A DNA stretch of 64,000 nucleotides, from positions 18,139,501 through 18,203,500 of the forward strand of contig NC_052474.1 of assembly GCF_009730915.1 (NCBI RefSeq). The letters run 5' to 3'. Below the pieces are notes generated by a model. It saw nothing but the letters and a program-made list of their open reading frames with translations, was not told the origin of the DNA and did not search any database. This document shows, piece by piece, positions 19,225-30,324 of this stretch. The DNA is from Dioscorea cayenensis subsp. rotundata. Lineage: Eukaryota; Streptophyta; Magnoliopsida; Dioscoreales; Dioscoreaceae. The position numbers and the translations under genes were made by a program. Within the stretch, counting starts at the first letter, position 1; the number at the start of each line of letters is the position of its first letter.

Positions 19225-21084
19225 TGATAAGTGCTTGTGCGATAAGCATACAAAATGTTCTTTCCTTGTGTTGACCATTACTTTTATTGGGTTTTAAAGC
19301 TAATATGTGTGCAGTTATGTTACTTTCATGCAGGTAGGGTTGTGAAGCCGAATATGAAAGAAAGAAGCCAATGTGGGTCGTAAATGTACCAATTTGGAGG
19401 AAATCTTGCTAAGATCTAAACGCGAAGACACAGGTCGGGTTTGAGATGCGGGAATGTGTGCCAACTTCCTCGTATTCAAGTTAGTATAACCATTTGGAGG
19501 GGCACAAGGGTAGTGAAATTCAAGCATTCCGACTTGTGCATATAGAACAAGATCTCTACCAACATGTCCGTTATTGAAGAAGCAAAGCGATCCATGACGT
19601 AAACGTATGCTCGTTTGCGTTACCTCGATGAAAGCATGGATTCGGGAGTATTTCGGGCCGGTATTGTAGTAGGTACAGTAGAAAATATGTAGCAAAAATA
19701 TTGTACCAGCACTGTTCACAACCGACAGAGAAAATAGAAAAACAGAGAATCCACACGAGCGTGTGGAAATTCCACATGCCCTTGTGAAAAATACACAGGG
19801 GCGCTCACACGGGCGTGTGGATTAACGATTCCAGCACTTTAAAAGCCGATTTCAGCATTCTTTTCTCCATCTTTTCCCCAACTTGAGAGAGGGATGCGGC
19901 TAGGGTTTTGAGAGGTATTGGCTAGGGCTTTGGAGAGATTCTACGGCTCTGACATCGCGCGTCATTTGGAAGAAGGTTAGTGGGTGAGCTTTCGTCGACA
20001 CTGATCCGTATCCTAGGCCGGACAAAAGGACCCTTGCGACGAGTAGAGGACTCTCCACAAGACCATCACATGACTAATGAGGGGGTTTTCTATGGATGTT
20101 TTCTTTTTATATTCGATTTCATTGATTGTATCTAGCTCCATGGAGAGCTAAACCCCTAGTGGGTACTTGGGTATTTGTAAACCCTAGGATGTATTCGTAT
20201 CATTAAATCTCTTTGTTATGCTTTCAATTAATTGATGTTTATTGTGAGTTCCAATCTTGTATGCTTGATTGTATGAATACTCCCCTAGTATGACACTAGG
20301 GTTCAGAGTTCTTCTTGGTAACTCTTGTGAGTGAGTGACACACCATGAGAGTTAGATAAAGCTAGATTAGAGAGGGTTGAGAGGGTGAGTCGAGAGGTAG
20401 CGGAGCGTCCCCTTTCCCCTCTAGTGTGATCTATCCTACCTCCACGTTCCAAGAGTTCTTTGCGGTCATAGTAGAGTGAATGGGCTAAGGGATGACCTTC
20501 TGCTGGGGCTTAGTTGCGAGTGCAACTGAGTGAAGCGTTGAAGTGATTTTAGCATCTAGGGCTTAATTGTGGCTAGGGATCTTTCACCTGGACCAAAGGG
20601 TTAGGTCTATACATAGGTATAGGATTTATCATTTGGAGTCCCTAAAACTCATTGTAATTCTATACGAGTGTGAGGTGTTGAGATTGTTCGATTTCTCCTC
20701 CGGGACATGTACAGAGTTCAGCATGGTTGACCTTAGATCTGGGACTATGCAATTAAGGATTTCCACGACTCACTATTTTATTAATTAGGAAGCATAATAA
20801 AGGTTTCTTGCTCTTGAAACGATTGTCCCAGGCACAACAATACCCGGGTACCCCATCTTTATCAATTGCCTTACCTTCTCCTTTACTTGTGCTCTCTTTC
20901 TTGTTGGTTTTACTCTTGAGAATTGAATCTTGTCACACATATCACTATTTATCTTCCATATTAGTTAAGAAACATTTTAAGTGTCTTTATTCCCTACTTT
21001 TCTATGGATACGATACCCACTAATATGGGATTATTACTTCGACACCCGTGCACTTACGGTGTACACGCATAATCAGACGTGTCA
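19225..21084 (+). repeat. 5' LTR of A1
   Basis: 1860 bases, TGATAAGTGCTTGTGCG to CAGACGTGTCA. Boxes of the CACACGAGCGTGTGG type lie at 19750-19825 and a TATA-like CTTTAAAAG at about 19839-19847. The core CTCCATGGAGAGCTAAACC lies near 20137-20155. Confidence 0.93.
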
Positions 21085-21090
21085 AGTTTT

Positions 21091-21108
21091 TGGAGCCGTT
21101 GCAAGGGA
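21091..21108 (+). other. Primer-binding site, tRNA-Asp type (A1)
   Basis: TGGAGCCGTTGCAAGGGA, six bases after the LTR, differs from the tRNA-Asp complement at a few positions. Confidence 0.8.
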
Positions 21109-21234
21109 GTAGGCGTTTAGAGATACTTTGCACTTATTTTTTCTTAGCTATTCATTTATTCATTCTATTTCATATTTTCTTATTCTATCATCATTCTGAT
21201 TTTTGTTTCCTTTTTTTTGGTGCAGCTCTAGGTT

Positions 21235-23760
21235 ATGACCTGAGGGAATCCTTCCATATTAATTGAAGGAGATCCCGAGCTTGAACGTACACTTAGAAGA
21301 AAAGGGAAAGAACCTATGCAAGAACAGTCCAATCTAGCTGATTTGGAAGTAGAAGAATCTGAAAACATGGCAGAACAGAATGAGCAGTAGTGGACATTAT
21401 CCAATTATGCCAGACCTTTAGTATTAGGGACACAATCGAGCATTGTACGTCCCCCGATTATAGATCAGAACTTCGAGCTGAAGCCGGCATTCATCCATAT
21501 GTTGCAGCAATCTGTGCAGTTCAATGGTTTTGCCGATGAGGATCCAAACAATCATATAGAGAACTTTCTCGAGGTGTGTGATATGCTGAAGATAAATGGG
21601 GTAACGGATGATGCCATCAAGTTGAGGGCCTTCCCATTTTCCTTGAAAGGGAGAGCGAAGCAGTGGCTACACTAATTACCTAGAGCATCAATTACCACAC
21701 GGGAGGAGATGGTAGAAGCTTTTCTTGGCCGTTATTTCCCTCCCGAAAAATTTGCAAATCTTAGGAATGAGATCTCATCCTTTGTACAATTGGAATTGGA
21801 GTCTCTATTTGAGACGTGAGAAAGGTTCAAGGAGCTCTTGAGAAAATGCCCGCAACACGGATTTCCGGAGTGGATGATTGTTCAGACCTTTTACAATGGT
21901 CTGAATCCGAGTACACAGCAACTCTTGGATGTGACAATAGGAGGTACCTTAGGTAGCAAGACACCCGGTGAAGTCCTTCAATTAATTGAAGAGATGGGGT
22001 TAAACAGCTACGAATGGAATGCCAGGGAGAAGAAAAAGATGGCCGGTCTCAATGAGATAGATGCAGTGACTTCGTTGGCTGCTCAAGTGGAATCACTGAG
22101 TAAGAAGTTAGATCTTCTAACTTCAAATAGAGTAGCGGCCGTGATTACTTGCACTGGGTGTGGTGGAGGATATGCTCCCTCCGATTAACCCGATATCTTT
22201 TGGTGATGCATCTTCGGTTGAGAACGTTGATTTTGTAGGTAATAGCATGAGGACTCAAGGGAACCCATACAACAACACCTACAATACAGGTTGGAAGAAT
22301 CATCCCAATTTCTCGTGGAGCAACCAAGGTCCACAAAAGGCCATGGGGCCACCGAGTTTCCAACAACAAGGCCCAAATGTGGAAAACAAAGTTTCAGGTT
22401 TTGCTGCTCGAATGACGGATTTGGAAAAGGCCTTAACTAGGTTTGTGCAATCATCAAATACAAGGTTTGAATTAGTTGAGGCTACACTTCGCAACCATAC
22501 CGCCTCCTTACATATTCTTGAAAATCAACTGGGGCAGATTGCGAAGTCCTTATCGAAAAGGCCACATGAAAGTTTGTCGAGCAATACCGAGACCAACCCT
22601 AGAGAGCATGTGAAGGCGATCACTTTGAGAAGTGGTCTTGAGGTCGACAGTAGGCTTCCTAGTGAGAAGTCAAATGAACATGCACCCGAGGTTATAAAGG
22701 TCGAAGAGGGAAAAACCAAAGAGAAGGAGGTGGCACCTCCACCTTTCAAGCCAAGGATCCCTTATCCCTCTAGATTGAAGAATGACCAAGGGGATGAACA
22801 ATACAAGAAGTTCTTGAGTTTGTACAAGAAACTCCACATCAATATTCCTTTTGTTGAGGCATTGGCCCAAATGCCTAAGTATGCCAAATTCTTGAAGGAC
22901 TTGTTGACCAACAAGAGGAAGTTGGAGGAGAGTGCTTCAGTGATCTTAGATGTGTCTTGCTCGGCGGTCTTGCAAAAGAACATGCCGAACAAGAAGAAAG
23001 ACCCGGGGAGCTTCATCATTCCATGTAATATCGGCAATCTAGGTGAAGAAATTGCATTGGCGGATTCAGGGGTAGTGTCAACGTTATGCCATACACCTTC
23101 TTTCAAAAGCTAGGCTTGGGCGAGCCTAGACCTACTCGGATGACTTTGCAACTAGCGAACCAAACGGTGAGACATCCGAGAGGTATCATCGAGGACGTGC
23201 TTGTTAAGGTGGAGAAGTACATTTTTTCGGTTGACTTCATAGTGCTAGACATCGATGAGGATGCGGATGAACCATCGATACTTGGGAGGCCGTTTTTGCG
23301 GACTTCCAAGGCATTGATTTACATGGACGGCGGAGAGCTAACTTTGAGAGTTGGAGATGACAAGCTCACATACCGCCTTGCTGAAGCCATGCGGCATTCA
23401 CTTGATTTTGATGATACTTTATACTTTCTAGATGCTACTGATGAGATTGTTGATGAATACATATAGGAGATGTTCAATCCGGATCCATACGAAGGCTTGT
23501 TCGACCAAGAGGAGGACAATGAAGAGATCATGATGCTTTGTTCGACGGAAGAAGTACCATCTACCCCGGGGATCTTGAAGAAGGTGCTCTGGAGACTAAA
23601 GAGGGCTAGGAGACGCCACCGGAAAAGCTCCAAGACTATTGGAGACGTGCGTAAACCAAACAATTTGGGTGAATCATTTCAAGGCAGTCTCAAGCCCGAC
23701 AATTCACCCTCTATCCTCAAGAGATTTTACTCATCATGTTTCCAAGCCATGGGTAAGAGG
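21235..23760 (+). pseudogene. gag-pro: gag-protease of element A1
   Basis: Capsid polyprotein plus aspartic protease. The ATG at 21235 is followed by an in-frame TGA at codon 3, then GNPSILIEGDPELERTL. The gag domain runs about 21430-22090 (QNFELKPAFIHMLQQ, NNHIENFLEVCDMLKINGV, RKCPQHGFPEWM). A damaged knuckle CTGCGGGYAPSD ends in a stop. Next come FLKDLLTNKRKLEESAS and the protease, where a one-base loss at about 23070 breaks the DSG active-site stretch. Then GRPFLRTSKALIYMDGGEL, a stop at 23464-23466 and the basic tail KRARRRHRKSSK. Stops and two compensating frameshifts make it inactive. The frame happens to run on into the box array to 24264. Confidence 0.88.
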
Positions 23761-23769
23761 GCAAATTTC

Positions 23770-24365
23770 ATCTATGAGTGTGTGGAATTAACACACGCCC
23801 GTGGTTTTGTATTGCGAGCTCATCCAGAGAAAGTACAGGGGCATGGACTCACACCTGTGGACGACCATGCGATCCTCGCACGCCTGTGGGTAATTTCCAC
23901 ATGGGCGTGTGAAGTGCTGCAGAGATTGGTAGACTTTCCCAAAAGCACACAGGGGCGTGGACTCGCCCCTGTGGGCGACCTTGTGAACATCGCACGGGCG
24001 TGGGTAATTTCCACACGTCCATGCAAATCTCTACAGAGGAGCTCTCCCCATCCCGAGAAGACACAAGGTCGTACGGCTGCCCCTATGAGTTGGGCTTGTA
24101 AATGCCCACGCCCATGTGGAATTTCCACATGGGTGTGTGGAACACTTAGCAATTTTTCTCGGATGTCCAGAGCAGCCACAGGAGCGTGCAGCTGCCCCTG
24201 TGAGTCGGGCGCACGGGTGTGGGTATTTATCACACGCCCATGTATTTGCGTTCAGAGACAGTGAGTGTCTTCCCGAGAGCACACAAGGGCGTGCACCTGC
24301 CCCTGTGAAGCTTTCCTGTGGAGGTACATGGGTGTGTGTAATTTCCACACGCCCGTGCGGATGTA
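23770..24365 (+). repeat. Internal palindromic box array (A1)
   Basis: Five tandem units of about 104-116 bases between the gag tail and the internal TATA-like site. Unit landmarks 'acaggggcrtgg' or variants fall near 23835, 23946, 24060, 24176 and 24280. Each unit has an inverted repeat such as CACAGGGGCG ... CGCCCCTGTG and a CACGGGCGTGGGTAATTTCC pair. The same boxes stand upstream of the TATA box in family A LTRs. Confidence 0.8.
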
Positions 24366-24390
24366 CAAAACTCCAAGAGGCGCGAGTCAT

Positions 24391-24541
24391 TTTAAAAGGA
24401 TTATTGTTCCTCTTTATTCTAATATCCTCCGGTGGTCTGAGAGCACTTCTACATTGTTTCCCGACCTCATATCACCAATTTGGAAGAATTTTACTTGGTT
24501 TTCCGGCCGTTTTCAAAGCTTTCTAATCTCAAGTCGACGGT
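24391..24541 (+). promoter_or_regulatory. Putative internal promoter: TATA-like site, leader and 5' splice site (A1)
   Basis: TTTAAAAGG (24391-24399) follows the array by about 25 bases. A T/C-rich leader leads to splice donor GTCGACG|GTAAGC, with GT at 24540-24541. The spacing of about 149 bases from TATA to donor matches A2 and A3. Proposed role: start of a separate transcript for the accessory ORF. Confidence 0.5.
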
Positions 24542-24810
24542 AAGCCCATCTTTGATTTCCTTCCCAAATTCATGATTTTAATCGATGAAATTAGTCAATA
24601 ATGCTTCGTTTCTTCAATTAAAATGATTATTTATTTTTAGAATGAAGTAAAAGCTTTGTAATGGTGCATTTGTGGAGTTTAATGCGCGGCTGTGCGATTG
24701 TTTACGGCCCGTGGATCCATAAGGGCGTGCAAAAAATCCGCATGACCGTGTGGATTTCTGCAGCTATGTTGAATTAACTTGTTTGATCAATTCTCTTTCA
24801 ACTTTTGCAG
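24540..24810 (+). other. Putative 5'-UTR intron before the A1 accessory ORF
   Basis: GT at 24540 and a strong acceptor (ttctctttcaacttttgcag) ending at 24810, three bases before the ATG; 271 bases. The corresponding introns in A3 (273 bases) and A6 (260 bases, donor mutated) have the same ends. Confidence 0.55.
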
Positions 24811-24813
24811 ACT

Positions 24814-26147
24814 ATGGCACCCATGTCAAAGAAGCAAGCTGATAAGCGATCGCGAGAGTCGTCCCCCATGTCCGAGAGCATGAGATTCACTATCCCTGAG
24901 CATCAGGTTCGTTTTGAGGGTCTGTCGAGACTTTAATTCGGACAGACTCGGTTCTTGGACACAAGTATATCGAGATATTTGCATCAAGGGGATGATTTCG
25001 CTGATGATGTCGAGGATCTTATTTCAGTAGGTGGTTGGAGGCAGTTATTATCGATTAGAGAGCCAGCCATCCGAGAGCTTACAATAGAGGTTCTGTCGTC
25101 GTTCGAGTTCGATAGATCATATGTAAGATTCGACGACCTCGACATAGTTCAGTTCAGATCACTTGGACATCACTATAATTTGAGTATCACATAGTTTTCA
25201 GTTCAGCTCGGCTTGTACGAGGAGTTATATATAGACACTGAGGATTACTCTAGTTACCGACGGATTATCCTGGAGCTCTTACCCCATAGAGAGATTACAG
25301 AGCATTATGTGGTCAGGCCCAGTATGAGCCGGGGGTGTCCAAGGCCATGTGCTTTTCCCGACTTGCGTACCGATATCTACATGCCATCATGAGCAGGTCG
25401 ATAAATGGCCGTGGTGATAGCACTGGCGTTCTGAGTCGACATGAGCTTCTGTACTTGTATTCGATGATGCAGTGCACACCGATCCATCTAGGGCACATCG
25501 TCGCTGAGTACATACGACATCAAGGCCAGTATACCAGATTGGGAGCAATCTTCTCCGGTCCATACTTTACGAGATTAGCTATGAGTATGGGTCTCTTGGG
25601 CGCGATTCGAGGGGCCGAGTAGACGAGTATACCTGCGCCCTTGAGCCTGGAGACGATGAGATTGATGGGCATGGTTCGTAGGGTTCGGACGAGGGTTTAT
25701 GCTCTGGTTCTACCGGCTCCAAAGATAGCCGAGGAGGAGGGTGATGATGCCAAGGCTTCCTAGCCTGCCCCCAAGCCTCAGTCAGCACCTATGGAGACCG
25801 AGGTACCTCCGGTAACAGAGGGCCCACCCCCCGTGCGCATGTTTTCACCATCTAGAGCCCCGGATCGCTTTGAGAGGCTCGAGAGCCCTGTGGGGGTGAT
25901 ACGGACAGAGGTAGCGGAGGCCCGAGCAAGGATTGCCAATATTAGGGCTACGTAGGCCGCATAGTATACAGAGTTTGACACCTTACAGCAGATCTTAGAG
26001 CGAGACGTTGGCTCATCATTTGTCCTGTTGCCAAGGACTCCTCCGGCTCCCTCAGCTCCGCCAACATCTCCTTCATCATCTCTACCAGCACCCTTTGATC
26101 TAGCACCAGCAATAGCAGAGGATCCAGAGCACGACATCGACACTTGA
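24814..26147 (+). pseudogene. Athila-type accessory ORF of element A1
   Basis: About 444 codons from the ATG at 24814 to TGA at 26145-26147, with one frameshift (about 25250-25330) and several in-frame stops. Order: basic start MAPMSKKQADKRSRESS; IPEHQVRFEGLSRL; an ADDVEDLISVGGWRQLL block; REPAIRELTIEVLSSFEFD; a YRYLHAIMSRSINGRGD block; HLGHIVAEYIRHQGQYTRL with GPYFTRLAMSMGLL. A probable coiled coil follows (FERLESPVGVIRTEVAEARA), then a proline/serine-rich tail. It resembles ATHILA ORF-1 / 'putative plant transposon protein' families. No membrane segment is evident, so an envelope role is not supported. Function unknown. Confidence 0.75.
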
Positions 26148-27442
26148 TTTTATTTTCCTCGTCTTTTATTTCCGCATTTTATTTTGGACTTGTATACTTA
26201 GAAAGGACTATCCTTCTGAGTTTATTTTCATTTCGTATCTTGAGTTGTATTCATCGTCTTATCTTTTATATACTCGAGTTATTTTTGTTTTCATTGAGCT
26301 TCACTAAACCCTCTCGTGTATGAGTGCAGATGGTCTTGTCATCATGGGAATTGAGACTTTGTCATGGACACGACCAAGGTGTTTCAGCACTTGGCCGTGT
26401 GAGCTTCATGCCCCATTGGAACAACACTCCCAAGGACTTAGCTCCATCATATGCAACACTAGGAGTCAGGGGAGTATTGTTTCACTTGCTTCTCCCACAT
26501 CTGAATCTAATTGAGTTACATTATGAATGAGCTTGCATGTGTACATTGGGGATAATGTGCAACTTAAGTGTGTGGGGGGGGGGGAGTTTCATAGCGCACG
26601 CATCTCTTTTGTACTAGTTTTGATTGATATACATGCTCGCATAGCCAATGGCAGTTCACCTTAGTTGCATTGATTGTATTCTTGAGTTTAGGAAAATTTT
26701 TAACATTGAATGTTTTCATGCTCTAGTTTTTGCTTGAATTTCGAGGAATTTTTGCCTGATTGACACTTGTTGCACTACTCACCCTTTGAACCTTATTGGA
26801 AACTCATGTTTGATGTATAAGGGACTAGTTTTTGTTGTTTCTTGTGTCAGTTCAAAAAAAATGAAAAATGATGGAAAAATGAAAAGAAAGAACAAAATAG
26901 TTTTGTTGTTTAGTTGTGCTTGTTGGGTGGAAAGAGCTACCACTTATGATGTATGAAGCTACTCTTATAAGTCGAATACTAGTTATGCCCTAATGATAGA
27001 AAGGGCTATCCCCTGGGATGTGTGAAAGCTACCACCCCGGTGGAAAGACCTACCACCTCGAAAGTGTGAAAGCCACCTTAGCGGCCGCTTCGGAAAGGGC
27101 TACCTTAGAGGATGTGTGAAGCTACTACCTTCTTTTGAATTTTTGTTACCTTTTGTAGATAAATAAGTATCTTATACATAGCACTTTGAAGTGTATACTT
27201 TGGGTCAACTTGAGTGAGTTCACACACTTACACGATTTCGGGTTTGTCGCCTTTTTGATTCAAGTTTTTAGTTAGAGCATTGATTTTTCATATTTAGTGT
27301 TAAAATTTCTCGTACGTATAGAATGCACTCTTTGTATGCTTTGGTGAACCTAAGGCTAAGCATTTCCAATATTTCCTTCATCTGTGCTTTAATGTTTTAA
27401 TTTTTGCTTGAGGACAAGCAAAAGATTAAGTGTGGGGGAGTT
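26148..27442 (+). other. 3' untranslated region of A1 with inner and terminal polypurine tracts
   Basis: No credible gene. An inner tract, CTTAAGTGTGT with 11 consecutive G (26574-26584), then AGTTTC, follows 'gtacattggggataatgtgcaa'. The terminal tract GATTAAGTGTGGGGGAGTT (27424-27442) follows 'ttgcttgaggacaagc' and touches the 3' LTR. The two share AAGTGTG(G)n-AGTT, about 870 bases apart. A minisatellite lies between them. Confidence 0.7.
26929..27135 (+). repeat. Minisatellite of GCTACC-type units in the A1 3' UTR
   Basis: Degenerate alternating units of about 30 bases: 'ggaaagagctaccac', 'tgtatgaagctac', 'gaaagggctatcccctggga', 'tgtgtgaaagctaccacc' and so on, including a palindromic GCGGCCGC at 27082-27089. 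The reverse-complement copy is in element A6 at about 44455-44662. Confidence 0.7.
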
Positions 27443-29313
27443 TGATAAGTGCTTGTGTGATAAGAATATGAAGTGTTCTTTCCTTGTGTTGAGCGTTACC
27501 TTTCTAGGGTTTTAACGCTAATATGTATGAAGTTATGTTACTTTCATGCAGGTAGGGTTGTGAAGCCGAATATGAAAGAAAGAAGCCAATGTGGGTCTTA
27601 AATGCACCAATTTGGAGGAAATCTTGCTAAGGTTCAAACGCGTAGACATAGGTCGGGTTCGAGATGCGGGAATGTGTGCCAACCTTCTCATATTCGAGTT
27701 AGCACAACTATTTGGAGGGGCACAAGGGCAATCACATTCAAGCATTCTGACTTGTGCATATAGAACAAGATCTCCACCAACATGTCCGTTATTGAAGAAG
27801 CAAAGCCATCCATGATGTAAACGTGTGCCCGTTTGCATTACCTCGATGAAAGCATGGATTCGGGAGTATTTCGCGCCAGTATTGTAGTAGACTACGGCAA
27901 CAAAAACTGCAGCAACAATACTGTACCAGCACTGTTCACAGCTGCCTGAGAAAATAGGAAAATAGAGAATCCACACGGGCATGTGGAAATTCCACACGCC
28001 TGTGTGAAAAATTCATAGGGGCGGTCACACGGGCGTGTGGAATCCCGATTCCAGCCCTTTAAAAGCCGATTTCAGCATTCTTTTCTCCATCTTTTCCCCA
28101 ACTTGAGAGAGGGCTGTGGCTAGGGTTTTGAGAGGTATTGGCTAGGGCTTTGGAGAGGTTCTACGGCTCCGACATTGCACGCCATTTGGAAGAAGGTTGG
28201 TGGGATAGCTTTCGTCGGCATCGATCCTGCGAGGTGTATCCTAGGCCAGACAAAGGGACCCTTGTGACGAGTAGAGGACTCTCCACAAGACCATCACCAC
28301 GACTAACGAGGGGGTTTTCTATGGATGCTTTATTTTTACATTCGATTTCATTGATTGTTTCTAGCTCCATGGAGAGCTAAACCCCTAGTGGGTACTTGGG
28401 TATTTGTGAACCCTAGGATGTATTCGTGTCATTGAATCTCTTTATTATACTTTCAATTAATTGATGTTTATTGTGAGTTCCAATCTTGTATACTTGATTG
28501 TATGAATACTCCCCTAGAGTAACACGAGGGTTGGAGACTTCTTCTTCGTAACTCTTGTGAGTGAGTGACACACCATGAGAGTTAGACAAAGCTAGATTAG
28601 AGACGGTTGAGAGGGTGAGTCGAGAGGTAGCGGAGCGTTCCCTTTCCCCTCCGGTATGATCTGTCCTACCTCCATGTTCCAAGAGTTCTTTGTGGTTATA
28701 GTAGAGTGAATGGGCTAAGTGATGACCTTCCGCTGGGGCTTAGTTGCGAGTGCAACGGAGTGAAGCATCGAAGAGAATTTAGCATCTAGGGCTTAATTGT
28801 GGCTAGGGATCTTTCACCTAGACCAAAGGGTTAGGTCTATATATAGGAATAGGATTTATCATTTGGAGTATCTAAAGCTCATTGCAATTCTATAAGAGTG
28901 CGAGGTATTGAGATTGTTCAATTTCTCCTACGGGACATGTATAGAGTTAGGCATGGTTGACCTTAAATCTGGGACTATGTAATTAAGGATTTCCACGACT
29001 CACTAATGCATTAATTAGGAAGCATAATAAAGGTTTCTTGCACTTGAAACGATTGACCTAGGCGGAACAATACCCGGATACCCCATCTTTATCAATTGCC
29101 TTACCTTCTCCTTTACTTGTGCTGTCTTTCTTGTTGTTTTTACTCTTGAGAATTGAATCTTGTCACACATATCACTATTTATCTTCCACATTAGTTAAGA
29201 AACAATTTAAATGTCTTTATTCCCTACTCTCTGTGGATATGATACCCACTTATCTGGGATTATTACTTCGACACCCATGCACTTGTGGTGTACACGCATA
29301 TTCGAACGTGTCA
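27443..29313 (+). repeat. 3' LTR of A1
   Basis: 1871 bases, TGATAAGTGCTTGTGTG to CGAACGTGTCA, then the duplicated AAGGC. Boxes CACACGGGCATGTGG and relatives lie at 27970-28040 and a TATA-like CTTTAAAAG near 28057-28065. Confidence 0.93.
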
Positions 29314-29318
29314 AAGGC

Positions 29319-30324
29319 TAATGAAACCAAACGCATCCTAGGGTTTATAAATACAAGTACCCACTAGGGGTTTTAGCTCTCCATGGAGCAAGATACAATC
29401 AATAATAAAATTAAAAGTAAAAACATGCAATCTATAATAAAATCCCCTTGGTATTCATGTCGATAATCTTATGGAGTGGCCTCGTCCTCTCCAAAGGTCC
29501 TCTTGTCAAGCCTAGGGCACACCTCATCGGATCGGTGCCGATGAAAGCTCCCACAATAACTATCTTCCAAGAGAAACACGGTGTCGAAGCCATAGAAGCA
29601 CTCCAAAAACCTAGTCAAAAACACTCAAAAACCCTAGCCGCAAGCCTCTCAAAAGTTGTTGAAAAGATTGAAAAGAAGATGCTAAAATCGGGCTGAAAAA
29701 CGGCTTTAAATAGGCTGGAATCGGGCATCCACACGGCCCTCTGGATGTTCCACACGCTCATGTGGAATTTCCACACGGCGTGGGTAATTTCCACACACCC
29801 ATGTGATTCTCTGGAATTCTGATTTTCTACGGGTTGTGAACAGTAATTGCTACAGTAAATTACTACAATGATTTGCTACAATAACCTGCTATGCCAAAAA
29901 CACTCCCGAATCCAATTTTCATTGAGGTAACATAAACGGACACATATTTATGCCGTAGATCGCATCGCTTCTTAAATAAATGGGTTTATTGGTGAAGATC
30001 TTGTTATCATTGCACAAGTTGGGATAGGCAAATGTGACTGCCTTCATGGCCCTCCAACTCATTGTAATGGCTTGAATACATGGAGGTTGGCATACATTCA
30101 CGTATCTTAGAACCCCACTTGTGTCTTCGCATTTGTTTCTTCTAAGATTCCACCAAATAGTTTGTTCACGATCTACTTTTGGCTTCTTTTCTTAATACGT
30201 AGCTTCACAACCCTACATGCGTGAAAGAACACAAATACACATGTATTAGCGGTTAAACCTGATAAAAGTCATGCTCATCGTAAGGAAAGAATACTTCGCA
30301 TTCTTAACACACGAGCACTTATCA
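29319..30324 (-). repeat. LTR F, 5' part (family A, minus strand)
   Basis: Resumes LTR F after A1 and its duplicated AAGGC (29314-29318): 'taatgaaaccaaacgcatcctagggtttataaatac', core near 29370, boxes at 29730-29800, and the LTR start GAGCACTTATCA at 30313-30324. It interrupts the accessory ORF of A3 at 30325, with no polypurine tract between, so it is an insertion into A3 rather than A3's own 3' LTR. Confidence 0.85.

Larger units (their letters stand above)
19225..29313 (+). mobile_element. Complete family A LTR retrotransposon A1, non-autonomous
   Basis: 10,089 bases, LTRs of 1860 and 1871, perfect 5-base duplication AAGGC (19220-19224, 29314-29318). Order: 5' LTR, primer-binding site, gag-protease, box array, TATA-like site, 5'-UTR intron, accessory ORF, 3' untranslated region with two polypurine tracts and a minisatellite, 3' LTR. 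The polymerase region is absent: protease is followed by a short basic tail and then the box array. The LTRs differ at roughly a tenth of positions over the first 400 bases by eye, so the insertion is old. It serves as the reference for family A. Confidence 0.93.

Noticed and set aside
23470..24390. Long open frames through the box arrays (also 5169-5578 and 31599-32368, both strands), giving Pro/Cys/Arg/Trp-rich peptides
   Set aside because: They follow from the repeat's GC-rich, stop-poor composition, occur on both strands, and differ in frame between copies. The 264-codon frame at 23470-24264 is only the gag tail running into the array.
24814..26147. Accessory ORF as an envelope protein
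   Set aside because: No signal peptide, transmembrane segment or furin-like site is visible; similarity is to Athila ORF-1-type proteins of unknown role.
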